DNA of 64,000 nucleotides from a virus: IMG/VR virus record IMGVR_UViG_3300024239_000011, positions 330,303 to 394,302 of that record; one strand, 5' to 3'. Shown piece by piece: positions 47,405 to 55,868 of this stretch (position 1 is its first letter; each line of letters starts with the position of its first letter). The notes under the pieces were generated by a model. It saw only the letters and a program-made list of their open reading frames with translations, ran no database searches and was not told where the DNA came from. The position numbers and the translations under genes were made by a program.

Positions 47405-48372
47405 GCGCGATAGCCCGCAGCAAACATATCAGTAAACTCCGCTGATCCTTTTGAGATCATGTCCAAACTCCATTTACCACAGAATTTGAGAAAATGGGTA
47501 CCGATTTGTGCTCGCTGATGGGGCTGTTTCGCCTCTTCGATTATTGCATCCATGAGTTGTTTTATTTCGACGGGCTGAGCATTAAGGTCAATCAACTCAC
47601 GGTTACGCTCATAATCCTTTTTAACACGATGGGTTTTCTTCTCATGATCCTCCCACTCGTGATTCATCACGTTGTTCCACGAGAACCCTTTACGGTGTCG
47701 GTCCTCGTATGCTTCCTGAAGCACCGTTGTACGCACGCCAGGATATGCCGAAAAAACATTATCCGAGGTATCTCCCCGAATGCATTTTTCAAATAAAATC
47801 CATTCGGGGTCTGGTGGGCGAACCGGCTCCTTCGATTTTTTGTCCATTACCGGTTCGCCCTTGTCATCAAAGAACCCATCAAGGGAAATGGTTTCCTGCT
47901 TCATGCCGTCATAGATTTGAACGTTCTTCGCCAGAAGTTGGCGGAAGTCAGTATCCGAAGAAACGATGATATGCTCAGCCTCCGGGTGTTGTCGTATCCA
48001 CCCGGCTACGAGGTCATCCGCTTCAAGGATATCACACTTCAGTACCGTCACATTAGTACGGTCGCGCACGAAATCCGTCAGTGCCTCAAGAGCATTGTAA
48101 AACACTTTGTCTTCTGCTCGTTCCTCAGGGGTTTTAGCAGAATCCTTTTCCGCGCGATTTGCCTTGTAGGGGGCATAAATTTCTTTACGCCAGCTACGCC
48201 CATCCAAGGCAATTACAAGATGAACAGTACCAAACATACGCCACGCTTTACGAACACTGTTCAGGATCAAATGTAATGCCATGCTCCCTTTTTCCGATGG
48301 GTCATTCGCCTTGATGACGTGACGGCAGCGGTGGAACATGTTATTCAGGTCAACAAGCAGGTACTTAGCCAT
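47401..48372 (-). CDS. rnh: 5'-3' exonuclease / flap endonuclease (T4 RNase H-like)
   Basis: 323 aa. PIN/FEN motifs: LLVDLNNMFHR, VIALDGRSWRKEIYAPYKANR, CDILEADDLVAGW, IIVSSDTDFRQLL and CIRGDTSDN, containing the metal-binding Asp/Glu set. Removes RNA primers and flaps on the lagging strand, with the clamp. Compare T4 RNase H (305 aa). Sits in the replication cluster with the clamp and polymerase. Confidence 0.9.
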   Translation of the reverse strand: MAKYLLVDLNNMFHRCRHVIKANDPSEKGSMALHLILNSVRKAWRMFGTVHLVIALDGRSWRKEIYAPYKANRAEKDSAKTPEERAEDKVFYNALEALTDFVRDRTNVTVLKCDILEADDLVAGWIRQHPEAEHIIVSSDTDFRQLLAKNVQIYDGMKQETISLDGFFDDKGEPVMDKKSKEPVRPPDPEWILFEKCIRGDTSDNVFSAYPGVRTTVLQEAYEDRHRKGFSWNNVMNHEWEDHEKKTHRVKKDYERNRELIDLNAQPVEIKQLMDAIIEEAKQPHQRAQIGTHFLKFCGKWSLDMISKGSAEFTDMFAAGYRA

Positions 48373-49191
48373 TTAGCCAATCTCAGTTTTACCGTCTTCG
48401 CGTCGGAAAACGCGGACATGTGATGCCGAAGTTACGAAGGCGTCAGTGGCTTCGTCGGTGTCATCGCCAATCGAGCGGCAGATGTCCTCAAACCAACGAT
48501 CCACAATCATACGGTCAGTGAACCCAGTATACCCGGACGCCGTAAGGGTATCGATGAACTTATCATTCCAGTCCAATTCGAAGTACAACCCATTGACGCC
48601 AAGTTCTGGGTCATACTCACTGTCGATGACCCCAATATAAGGCTTGCCCTGAAGGGTCGCCACTTCCTTGTCATGCTGATGTTGAGTGATCTTCCCCGCA
48701 GCCAGATCAATTCCATGAAGCGCGACTTTTAAATCCACGCTGTCTTCAGCATGCGTCGCCTTGGCTACCTCGGTATCATGGGTGTATCGGTCGATTTCGC
48801 CATGGCGCAACTTAATACCCAATTCACCAATAACGCGGTCGCGGTCACTGTGTTTGTAATTGATAGCATTGGATGCCATCTCGAAATCACGTTCATTGAT
48901 ACGCTGATGTTCAAACTCAACAATCAACCGCGCCAATTCGCGTGTATCACCCTCTGGATATTTTAAATCCAGAACCGCAAGATCATATTCGTATTGACTG
49001 ATCTTTTCATATTTCAGATCAAGTCCCAGATTGAGCATTTTGTATTCGAACGACCCAGTTTCATGATCAATTTCGATCATGCGGCGCTCAAGTGCTTCGC
49101 CGGTAAGATAGTATTCAGCTTCCGCACGAGCGCGGGTCTTACCCTTAAGCCCCCAACTGGCGGGCCATACAGAAAATGGTAATTTAAACAT
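48373..49191 (-). CDS. Protein with four SHOCT-like repeats
   Basis: 272 aa. Four units of about 27-35 residues with a G-I/L-x-L-x-x-G-x-I...D-x-E-V-A pattern (about 54-80, 88-118, 124-150, 158-184) resemble SHOCT-type short helical hairpins. The C-terminal half holds a separate globular domain rich in Asp. Late-type box upstream at 49230. Function unknown; oligomerisation by the repeats is likely. Confidence 0.6.
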   Translation of the reverse strand: MFKLPFSVWPASWGLKGKTRARAEAEYYLTGEALERRMIEIDHETGSFEYKMLNLGLDLKYEKISQYEYDLAVLDLKYPEGDTRELARLIVEFEHQRINERDFEMASNAINYKHSDRDRVIGELGIKLRHGEIDRYTHDTEVAKATHAEDSVDLKVALHGIDLAAGKITQHQHDKEVATLQGKPYIGVIDSEYDPELGVNGLYFELDWNDKFIDTLTASGYTGFTDRMIVDRWFEDICRSIGDDTDEATDAFVTSASHVRVFRREDGKTEIG

Positions 49192-49229
49192 AACAACCTC
49201 ATAGAGTGTGTGAAGTTAAGTGTGTGTTT

Positions 49230-49236
49230 TATTTAG
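49230..49236 (-). promoter_or_regulatory. Candidate late promoter CTAAATA
   Basis: CTAAATA on the minus strand, 38 bases before the ATG at 49191. Confidence 0.45.
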
Positions 49237-49259
49237 CTTTCAGAAATCACCACTCTAGT

Positions 49260-49306
49260 ATTTCATGGTTTCTTGCTCGTTCGCACGGGACAAGAAACCA
49301 TGAAAT
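49260..49306 (-). repeat. 16-bp perfect hairpin after the clamp gene
   Basis: ATTTCATGGTTTCTTG (49260-49275) and CAAGAAACCATGAAAT (49291-49306), 15-base loop, no U-run. Probably a terminator or 3' RNA stabiliser of the clamp transcript. Confidence 0.6.
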
Positions 49307-49313
49307 GTACATA

Positions 49314-50057
49314 TTATTGGTTCTTTTTGGATGGAAGGATGTAGTTGTAGACCGCCAAACCAGATTCGATGGCGATCTGAAGGGCACCTTTGTCGGTAAT
49401 GCTCATAGTGCAATCCGCACCATCACTCAGACGAAGAATCTGAAGTGTTTGAGAAATTGGGAATGCCAGCGGGGCACGCAACGTACCCAGAACACCCTTC
49501 TCAAAAACCATAGTACCCTTGTGGCTGGCAGCTTCGGGATCACCGAAGAAAATCACCAAATCACCGTCAACCGTATTGATCTGGAAATGGGTTTCCTGGC
49601 TGGAATACATACCCGCACGCTGGGCAAATTCCTTTATCATTGACTTTGTGGGTGCGATTTCCACGTTCCACGAAGCACCAAGGAACTTCGGCTGTTCCGG
49701 GATGACTTCTTTCGCCATCAGGCGATAATGATCTTTTGAACCCGCTTCGTCCTTGAAAATAATCTCTTCAGCAATGTTTTCACCACCACGATCACGATAC
49801 TTCACCGAAACGGTAGCACCATCGGTCTTGTAATTCGGAAATTCAACCAATTGCTTGAGCAAGCCAAGATTAGTCAGACCGAAAACCCCTTTTAAATCCG
49901 CAAGCGGATCAATCAAGTGTCCCTTGATAATAACAGACTTATCAGAAGCCAAAGATTCGATTTCAGTTGCAGTATCACTACCAATGACCTTGACTATTTC
50001 GATGAAGCCAAGAGCGCCGCCAGTATGTTTCACGATGTCACGGAGTTCATTACGCAT
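49314..50057 (-). CDS. 45: DNA polymerase sliding clamp, T4 gp45-like
   Basis: 247 aa (T4 gp45 is 228). GVFGLTNLGLLKQLVEFPNY is the typical central block, with VSVKYRDR, FLGASWNVEIAPTKSMIKEF and a C-terminal beta repeat. Forms the trimeric ring that tethers polymerase and, in T4, activates late transcription, which fits the NTAAATA promoters seen here. No clamp loader genes in this window. Confidence 0.85.
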   Translation of the reverse strand: MRNELRDIVKHTGGALGFIEIVKVIGSDTATEIESLASDKSVIIKGHLIDPLADLKGVFGLTNLGLLKQLVEFPNYKTDGATVSVKYRDRGGENIAEEIIFKDEAGSKDHYRLMAKEVIPEQPKFLGASWNVEIAPTKSMIKEFAQRAGMYSSQETHFQINTVDGDLVIFFGDPEAASHKGTMVFEKGVLGTLRAPLAFPISQTLQILRLSDGADCTMSITDKGALQIAIESGLAVYNYILPSKKNQ

Positions 50058-50183
50058 TTTCAGAGCCTTTATTATCCAGTTTGTTTGGTTCTAAGCGTTC
50101 AGCCTTTTGGCCGTCAATTTTTAAATCGTCGCTTCTTCGACATGCGCCGCCCGACGCGAGAAAATTGTGATTGATGGGTTCCA

Positions 50184-50558
50184 TCATTTCACGGCATCCC
50201 CGTATTTGATCTGAAGCTCTTCAAGAAGTTTCCGCTCCGCTTCTTCACTTGCGAGTTTCTTTTTGGCTTTACGCGCCAATGCTTTCATTTCACGATCTTT
50301 GCGTGCTTTTTCTTCTTTACGTTTCTCAGCAAGTATCCACTCTTTATACTGCTCTACGGTCTCACATATGAACTTATTCGGGTCTACGGGTGTCTCAATA
50401 ACAATAAAATCGTATTTGTGGCTCGCTTGTTTGAGTAGTTGAAAAGTTTCGTCATCAACTTCAGCAAAATCCGTGAACTTTGTTATGATCCATGGTTCAT
50501 AAGCATCATCATAACCATACCCAGCGGATTGCCCCAAAATTATTGCTACTTTATGCAT
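50184..50558 (-). CDS. Hypothetical protein, 124 aa, with coiled-coil tail
   Basis: ATG 50558 with GAGG upstream. N-terminal VAIILGQSAGYGYDDAYEPW, C-terminal Lys/Glu-rich coiled coil. Directly downstream of the polymerase piece; function unknown. Confidence 0.6.
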   Translation of the reverse strand: MHKVAIILGQSAGYGYDDAYEPWIITKFTDFAEVDDETFQLLKQASHKYDFIVIETPVDPNKFICETVEQYKEWILAEKRKEEKARKDREMKALARKAKKKLASEEAERKLLEELQIKYGDAVK

Positions 50559-50568
50559 GTGATGTGCC

Positions 50569-52263
50569 TCAAAATGAGAATAGGTCAGTATCAAGCTCGA
50601 CCTTAGGTTTCTTTCTACTACCAGCAGACTTGGTTCCCGCAGCGATTACCGATTGTGCATTTTTCGCAACTACGAACATGTCTTCGAAAGTCGTATTGTT
50701 ACTAATACGAGACAAATCCCACTGAAGAATGCCAATCAGATTGTCAATCTTCACGTCGATCATCGAGTTTTCCATTTTCTCGTGATCGAATGGCATCTTC
50801 TTAAACCAATCAGGTAGATTATGTTCCGGTACATCTACCGGGCGGGCAATACTTTCAATTCCGTAGGGATTACTTTTCAACTGACAAACCACCACCTTGT
50901 CACCATCCTTAATCGGCGGTGTGGCATGGTCAGTCATGATTTCAAGCATGTTGTTGAAGTTGATCGCGGCGCGAACGTGACCGGGCATGTTGACCTTACC
51001 GGTCTTGATGTCGATTTCACAATCTTCGTCGTCTTCGAAATTGATATCATCAACCTCAAGTTCTTCCAGCTTGTTGCCGTACTTGGTTAACCCCTTGATG
51101 GCGGTGGGACGACCTTTCTGCCAACCGGGACGCGCTTGGAACTTTTCACGGAAATCGCGGACGTAATCGATCACTTCGTCTTCCGGGATACCCTTCAGAA
51201 CCTTGATCAGCACCTCTTCAAGGAAGTCCTGCACAAACGCCGGGGTGTCCGAACGCTTGGTTTCAAGACCCATCGCCTTCAGCTTGCCGGGCTTGCCGTC
51301 CACGTCATACCGCTTGCCTTCGTTGTCGATGACCAGCGCGGCATACCGCTTCTTCTTGATGTACATGGCGTTTTCCGCCACGATTTCACGACCAGCCGCA
51401 ATGATCGCGCCGCGCTCAAGACCAGTATTGAACGTCCGATCCATGAACTCAGGGAAGGACTCGTTGGTCACATCTGCGATGTCGTCGTACAGCTTGATGA
51501 TGGCGTCCTTGTCGGTCCAATCGAAGGTCGGCGCCATGCCACCGAACTTACCACCGAACACCCCGGTACCGCCGTCCCCAAGCGTGGTGACGGTTTCCAC
51601 GATGGGCGGGAATGCCTTCTCAAGCTTCGCGGTGAATTCGTTTTCCCATGCTTCGATATCGGCATCTTCGCCGCATTCACGGATTTCATCTTCACTGAGC
51701 GCCATTTGAAGTACATCTGTCTGCTCAGCGGTCAACTCCTTGAGAACCGCAATGATCGCATTGTCATCGCCGGATTCAGTCGCCTTGTGGAACTTCCCAA
51801 AGATTTCACCAAGCTGTTCTTCGGACGAAATCACGTTGGTTTTCGGGGTCGCTTTAGTCCAAGCGTTGTAAACGCTGAAATACGCGGAGTCGGTATCACC
51901 ATAAATCATCGCCGGTCCCAAGTGATTGTAGTCACCCGTGACCAATTCGTTGATCTTGCCCATCATGTGACGCACGATACAGCGACCCGTCAGGGTAACA
52001 GACTGCCCGATCCGAGGATCGAACCAACGCGACCCTTCGTTCAAGATGCAACCATACAACGAGTTAAGCTTAATCTTTGCAATCAATTGTTGCATATCCC
52101 AGTATTCGTACTGGTCCATGTAATACTGCTTATTTGCAGGGAGAATATGTCCATCTTTGAAGATCAGATCATACTCGATCATATAAGCCTTGAGGGCTTC
52201 AACATCACGCGCCGATACCAAACCCTTTAGATGGTCCAAGCTATATTCTTTTACTTCGGACAA
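50569..52263 (-). CDS. 43B: DNA polymerase family B, C-terminal piece (gp43B-like)
   Basis: 564 aa from TTG 52263 (GAGGG 8-9 bases upstream). Palm/fingers motif B KIKLNSLYG (63-71) and motif C YGDTDS (121-126), then the thumb, ending in DTDLFSF, a clamp-binding tail as in T4 gp43. Lacks exonuclease and motif A, which are on the 59180-60811 protein. The two must assemble to give an active enzyme. A homing endonuclease starts divergently just upstream. The first ~50 residues may be partly new sequence. Confidence 0.93.
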   Translation of the reverse strand: MSEVKEYSLDHLKGLVSARDVEALKAYMIEYDLIFKDGHILPANKQYYMDQYEYWDMQQLIAKIKLNSLYGCILNEGSRWFDPRIGQSVTLTGRCIVRHMMGKINELVTGDYNHLGPAMIYGDTDSAYFSVYNAWTKATPKTNVISSEEQLGEIFGKFHKATESGDDNAIIAVLKELTAEQTDVLQMALSEDEIRECGEDADIEAWENEFTAKLEKAFPPIVETVTTLGDGGTGVFGGKFGGMAPTFDWTDKDAIIKLYDDIADVTNESFPEFMDRTFNTGLERGAIIAAGREIVAENAMYIKKKRYAALVIDNEGKRYDVDGKPGKLKAMGLETKRSDTPAFVQDFLEEVLIKVLKGIPEDEVIDYVRDFREKFQARPGWQKGRPTAIKGLTKYGNKLEELEVDDINFEDDEDCEIDIKTGKVNMPGHVRAAINFNNMLEIMTDHATPPIKDGDKVVVCQLKSNPYGIESIARPVDVPEHNLPDWFKKMPFDHEKMENSMIDVKIDNLIGILQWDLSRISNNTTFEDMFVVAKNAQSVIAAGTKSAGSRKKPKVELDTDLFSF

Positions 52264-52279
52264 CTCTTTTTCCCTCAGA

Positions 52280-52286
52280 CTAAATA
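52280..52286 (+). promoter_or_regulatory. Candidate late promoter CTAAATA
   Basis: CTAAATA 32 bases before the GTG start at 52319. Confidence 0.45.
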
Positions 52287-52318
52287 ACTACAGGATCATT
52301 CCAAATGAGAGGTGTCAC

Positions 52319-53305
52319 GTGGAAACCACGGTAGCTTGTATGATTTGCGGAGAGAGGCATAAGCGAATCACTCGTACTCATCTCAAAAAGCATGATATGA
52401 CGACCGATCAGTACAAAGCAATTTTCCCGGATGCCCCTATTGTGAGCGAAGAACTCTCGTATAAACTTGGCGAATATGGTCGTAGTGACGACTGCCATAA
52501 TAGAAAAGAAGAATACCGCAAGATGGTCGGAGATAATCAGCGCGGACGAAAGCGTTCGGATATTACGCGCCAACGAATCTCTGAAGCACGAACTGGTGTA
52601 TCTTGGGGATCGCATACCGAAGAACACAAAGAATACATGCGCGAAGTGATGCGCGAAGATGCGAAACGGCGCCTAGCAGAAGGCATTTGGCCGCCTGTCC
52701 AAACCCCAGAAGGGAGAAAACGGAACTCCGAACGCATGAAGCAAAAATGGGCAAACGGGGATTTCAACCATTTACAACAAGTAACTCGTACAAATTGGGA
52801 AAACGGAGTGTTTGCGAATGTTTGGACAGAAGAACTACGTGCCAAACAATCTGCGAACCGCGTCCGGTACCTTAAAGAGAACCCAACCAAGAAAACCGAT
52901 ACCGGGCTTGAATTAAACTTCAAAGCGTTTCTCGAACAGCACGGGATCGCGTATGAGCATCAATACATCGTTGATGACACTCGGTCGGGGCAATGGCTGT
53001 TCGATTTCTACATCCCGTCCCTCAATCTACTGGTCGAAGTCGATGGGGAATACTACCACACAATCAGCCTGCGGCAGATCAACCGGGATAAGCGCAAGCA
53101 GAACTGTGCATGGAAACGTGGATACCATTTCTTGCGTATTTCCGACAAAGACTGGCGCCCCGAATTGGTATTCGAGACGCCAGATGCCTGGAAGGAACAT
53201 AGCATTGCTTTAGTGGATCACCGCCGGAACGACCAGTTGATCGAAGTGCGCGTGGCTGCTGTACCATCCGATGCCGAGTTGGCAAGCGACTTATTCAGTT
53301 GGTGA
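52319..53305 (+). CDS. Homing endonuclease with MucR-like finger, NUMOD repeats and EDxHD/Vsr-like nuclease domain
   Basis: 328 aa from GTG 52319 (GAGAGG upstream; the longer frame overlaps the polymerase gene). N-terminal CMICGERHKRITRTHLKKHD is MucR/zinc-finger-like. The middle RGRKRSDITRQRISEARTG and NSERMKQKW are NUMOD3-like. The C-terminal nuclease domain has FDFYIPSLNLLVEVDGEYYH and KRKQNCAWKRGYHFLRIS, the Vsr/EDxHD pattern. The end, SDLFSW, copies the clamp-binding tail type of the polymerase. Sits at the polymerase split point. Confidence 0.85.
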   Translation: METTVACMICGERHKRITRTHLKKHDMTTDQYKAIFPDAPIVSEELSYKLGEYGRSDDCHNRKEEYRKMVGDNQRGRKRSDITRQRISEARTGVSWGSHTEEHKEYMREVMREDAKRRLAEGIWPPVQTPEGRKRNSERMKQKWANGDFNHLQQVTRTNWENGVFANVWTEELRAKQSANRVRYLKENPTKKTDTGLELNFKAFLEQHGIAYEHQYIVDDTRSGQWLFDFYIPSLNLLVEVDGEYYHTISLRQINRDKRKQNCAWKRGYHFLRISDKDWRPELVFETPDAWKEHSIALVDHRRNDQLIEVRVAAVPSDAELASDLFSW

Positions 53306-53329
53306 CCAACCACAGTTTCTCGTCAACAT

Positions 53330-53485
53330 TTACTCGATCATGTCCAGTAAAGCCTCTGCGATTTCTGTGGCTTTACTAGCCGATACTTGATAGCAAACAC
53401 CCTCAATCACGAGCATGGCACCTTCATCGGAGCCAACAACGACCGGGACCACTGTTTCAAAGAGTTCATCATCCCATGTGTTCAT
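53330..53485 (-). CDS. Small hypothetical protein, 51 aa
   Basis: A clean 51-residue frame from ATG 53485 with GGAGC-type SD (CCGGGTCG context weak). Compact alpha-beta sequence (ETVVPVVVGSDEGAMLVIEG, then an Ala-rich helix). No known family. Fills an otherwise empty gap. Confidence 0.5.
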   Translation of the reverse strand: MNTWDDELFETVVPVVVGSDEGAMLVIEGVCYQVSASKATEIAEALLDMIE

Positions 53486-53504
53486 AATTCGACCCGGAGC
53501 AACG

Positions 53505-53533
53505 ATGGCGTCATGATCAAATCATGACGCCAT
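53505..53533 (-). terminator. 13-bp perfect hairpin
   Basis: ATGGCGTCATGAT/ATCATGACGCCAT with a 3-base loop, immediately after the stop of the pentapeptide gene (53539). Confidence 0.6.
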
Positions 53534-53538
53534 TGCGT

Positions 53539-53820
53539 TTAGTAACGATCAGTACCAGTAGTTCCGGCACTATTTACGGTGTTCTGCGTCGGCTCCATAA
53601 GCTTTGCAATGTTAACACCGTTTATCACCAGACCAGTTATATCGACATTTTCAAATACCGCATGGCTCAGATCAACATCGTTGAAATTTGCCCCGGCGAG
53701 TGAAACATCGATAAACTCTGCGTCTCGCATGTTAGCGTCTTGGAAGCGGGCACTAACAAAATTTGCCCCGCAAATAATTGCCCGGTTTGGTTGATCGCTA
53801 TCAGTTGTACGCTTTGGCAT
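53539..53820 (-). CDS. Pentapeptide repeat protein
   Basis: 93 aa from ATG 53820 with GGAGGG upstream. Repeats A(N/D)(F/L/M)xx: GANFVSARFQDANMRDAEF, then AGANFNDVDLSHAVFENVDI. They form a short right-handed quadrilateral beta helix. In some bacteria such proteins mimic DNA and protect gyrase, but this one is short; function unknown. Ends with a Thr-rich tail. Confidence 0.8.
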   Translation of the reverse strand: MPKRTTDSDQPNRAIICGANFVSARFQDANMRDAEFIDVSLAGANFNDVDLSHAVFENVDITGLVINGVNIAKLMEPTQNTVNSAGTTGTDRY

Positions 53821-54338
53821 TACGCCCTCCATTCACTGTTGTGATTAACAAAAGAATAATTTCTGTACAAATAAAGTGCAAATATGTTGCAAGACGCGCC
53901 AAGGACATCACCACACATCCCGGCATATGAATTTTCTGAGAAATTGTAGTAGAACCAAAAAGGTGCTGATAGCAAATTGAACAGTCTCAGTGTTTGTGGG
54001 TTTGTACTAAAACTGGCGTAAGTATTGAGTATAGATGCAATCCCGACCATCACGTTAGGCACCGTTACCGCAGTGGCACCGATCATGATGACAGGCAAAA
54101 TGTAGAATATCGATTTGACATATGCATTATTGGTATTCAACGCAACTATACCTCTTACCCCAGCAATCCCATCTATGATAGCTCCGGAATATGCGTCCAA
54201 CAGAAAGTAATGGACTACGTAACATCCAATACCGATAGTCCCCGCCATAATGATATGGCGTGTTGTCTTCCAAAAGGTCGATGTGACGCCAACAATTAAA
54301 CCAACAAAACCAATGAGTTGAGCTACCGTTTCGAACAT
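53820..54338 (-). CDS. YgjV-like inner membrane protein
   Basis: 172 aa from ATG 54338. About five membrane segments; a GCYVVHYFLLDAYSGAIID signature and AGVRGIV match the YgjV family pattern (uncharacterised inner membrane proteins, relatives of PnuC-like folds). Stop overlaps the next gene's start. Possible small-molecule transporter; substrate unknown. Confidence 0.65.
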   Translation of the reverse strand: MFETVAQLIGFVGLIVGVTSTFWKTTRHIIMAGTIGIGCYVVHYFLLDAYSGAIIDGIAGVRGIVALNTNNAYVKSIFYILPVIMIGATAVTVPNVMVGIASILNTYASFSTNPQTLRLFNLLSAPFWFYYNFSENSYAGMCGDVLGASCNIFALYLYRNYSFVNHNSEWRA

Positions 54339-54769
54339 GGCACACGTTCCCAATGGTTCCACGGGTCATCCCAACTTGCGATATTGAACCCGTACACGGT
54401 CGCCAAGTGTTCGGATTGTGCATGTCCAGGGCGGATCGAAACCGTAAGAATCTTATCTGCATACAGGGTTAGGCGATGTTGCCACAGCAAATGTGCAAGC
54501 CTTTTTCCACGATGTGAGGGAAGAATGATCCCACCAAGCAAATGGGTCGAAGGCATGTCATACGGATAACATCCATTGACAATAACGCTACACCAGCCGA
54601 CAACGGTTTCTTCTTCTTTCAACCACCATGATTTGATTGGTCCATACTGACAGTTCGTAATTTCTGCTGTCGTATACCAATCACCATCATGCATATTCTC
54701 GGACGCCAGTTGCTCATAGTAAGGCAAATCACGTTCCGTAAGTTCATGAAAACTATACTTCATTGGCAT
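54323..54769 (-). CDS. GNAT-type acetyltransferase
   Basis: 148 aa. Core motif LLGGIILPSHRGKRLAHLLW (about 78-97) is the acetyl-CoA-binding A motif (Q/RxxGxG/A variant HRGKRL), followed by the B-motif VYGFNIASW. N-terminal segment TERDLPYYEQLA is typical. Acceptor unknown; phage GNATs can modify host proteins or self-protect. Confidence 0.75.
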   Translation of the reverse strand: MPMKYSFHELTERDLPYYEQLASENMHDGDWYTTAEITNCQYGPIKSWWLKEEETVVGWCSVIVNGCYPYDMPSTHLLGGIILPSHRGKRLAHLLWQHRLTLYADKILTVSIRPGHAQSEHLATVYGFNIASWDDPWNHWERVPCSKR

Positions 54770-55295
54770 TTTCTATTGATGAATAGTGGTCAGAGACGAC
54801 CGTGAATTCTATAGTGGGTGTCATGCCATCTTTCGGACAAGCAGCCTGATACTCTTTGATCCAGCACCCGACGAAATTAGCCCAATCCATCGACCGATCT
54901 TCCTCGGCAGACCCAATGATCATGTCAAATTTGCATGCGGAAAAAGAGGTGGTGCGCATGGCGTCGCGCATTCGGTCAACCTGTTCCATCGCCCACCGGC
55001 ACCCATCCGACCCATACGAAAAACCAACCGTGATCGTGGTGGTGCGACGAACAGGTACGTCACAACTCAAGGTGTTGTATAACAGGGGGACCGTCTTGCT
55101 CTTAGGCGTTGGTTTAAAACTCAACCACGCCTTCAGTTTTTCCCAGATGGTGGGTTTGACTTCTCGTGAGGTCGGTAAGACAATGCTTTGTTGACGGGTT
55201 TCGCACTGAATGGACGGTCCCCCCGTACACCAGAACTGCTGATCGCCAATCTTGACGTAATTTTTGACCATGATTGGGTTGGGCAAATCCATCAT
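54753..55295 (-). CDS. Hypothetical protein, 180 aa
   Basis: Starts MMDLPNPIMVKNYVKIGD; Cys-rich and basic in the middle, with a C-terminal MDWANFVGCWIKEYQAACPK part. Preceded by GAGGAC. Overlaps both neighbours. Not recognised. Confidence 0.6.
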   Translation of the reverse strand: MMDLPNPIMVKNYVKIGDQQFWCTGGPSIQCETRQQSIVLPTSREVKPTIWEKLKAWLSFKPTPKSKTVPLLYNTLSCDVPVRRTTTITVGFSYGSDGCRWAMEQVDRMRDAMRTTSFSACKFDMIIGSAEEDRSMDWANFVGCWIKEYQAACPKDGMTPTIEFTVVSDHYSSIENANEV

Positions 55296-55558
55296 CAGTC
55301 CTCACGCGGGTCCACGGGCGGACGTGGCATCGGCATCCAAACAGTCGGATTGTACTGGGTTCCACCCAGGTAATCGTTCAACGCATCATCAGATTCGAAA
55401 ACGCCTTCCGGATCGAACGATACCCATTGATCACGGAACCATTGTCCGCAGCACGGCTCGTAGGCGACGTAGCTGCCGTCAGGGAGATACCCAGCAACAC
55501 ACAGAATGATACGAGTGCCGTCTTTTGGTGCTGTTGATATGTCTTGCCACATGAACAT
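55295..55558 (-). CDS. DUF551-like small protein
   Basis: 87 aa. MWQDISTAPKDGTRIILCVA is the family opening. Second such gene in the window (the first at 2814-3047). ATG overlaps the upstream stop (TGATG). Confidence 0.65.
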   Translation of the reverse strand: MFMWQDISTAPKDGTRIILCVAGYLPDGSYVAYEPCCGQWFRDQWVSFDPEGVFESDDALNDYLGGTQYNPTVWMPMPRPPVDPRED

Positions 55559-55788
55559 CAATACTTTCCTACGATGGCTCGGATCGCCCCAAGATAATCT
55601 GATGATCGAAGATTGCGCAACGCTTCACGCAATTTCTGATCGGCAGCCGCCCAACGTGCCGCAGATTCACGGCACAATTGTTCAAATGCCCGTTGCGAGT
55701 GAACTATTTCGTCAAACGACGGAACGAAAGGGTCTTTGGGTAGCAGCTTCATTTCATCACCTATCTGATGGGTCGTAAGCCCGTACAT
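55558..55788 (-). CDS. Hypothetical protein, 76 aa
   Basis: ATG 55788 overlaps the stop of the 26-codon gene (TGATG); ATG 55752 with AGGTGATGAA is the alternative start. Helical. Unknown. Confidence 0.5.
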   Translation of the reverse strand: MYGLTTHQIGDEMKLLPKDPFVPSFDEIVHSQRAFEQLCRESAARWAAADQKLREALRNLRSSDYLGAIRAIVGKY

Positions 55789-55868
55789 CAGCAGTTTTCG
55801 CCCCAGGTATCTTCCCGAGGTTCGGCTTGATGCGCCAGTTCGCGCAGCGTTTCGAGCGGGATGGTCAT
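55788..55868 (-). CDS. Very small coupled gene, 26 aa
   Basis: ATG 55868 overlaps the preceding TGA (ATGA), and its own TGA overlaps the next ATG (TGATG). 26 residues, TIPLETLRELAHQAEPREDT and a short end. Coupling at both ends supports translation. Confidence 0.4.
   Translation of the reverse strand: MTIPLETLRELAHQAEPREDTWGENC

Noticed and set aside
51136-52230. 364-codon plus-strand frame opposite the polymerase C-piece
   Set aside because: The opposite strand encodes motifs B and C of the polymerase; the frame is a shadow caused by GC-rich codons.
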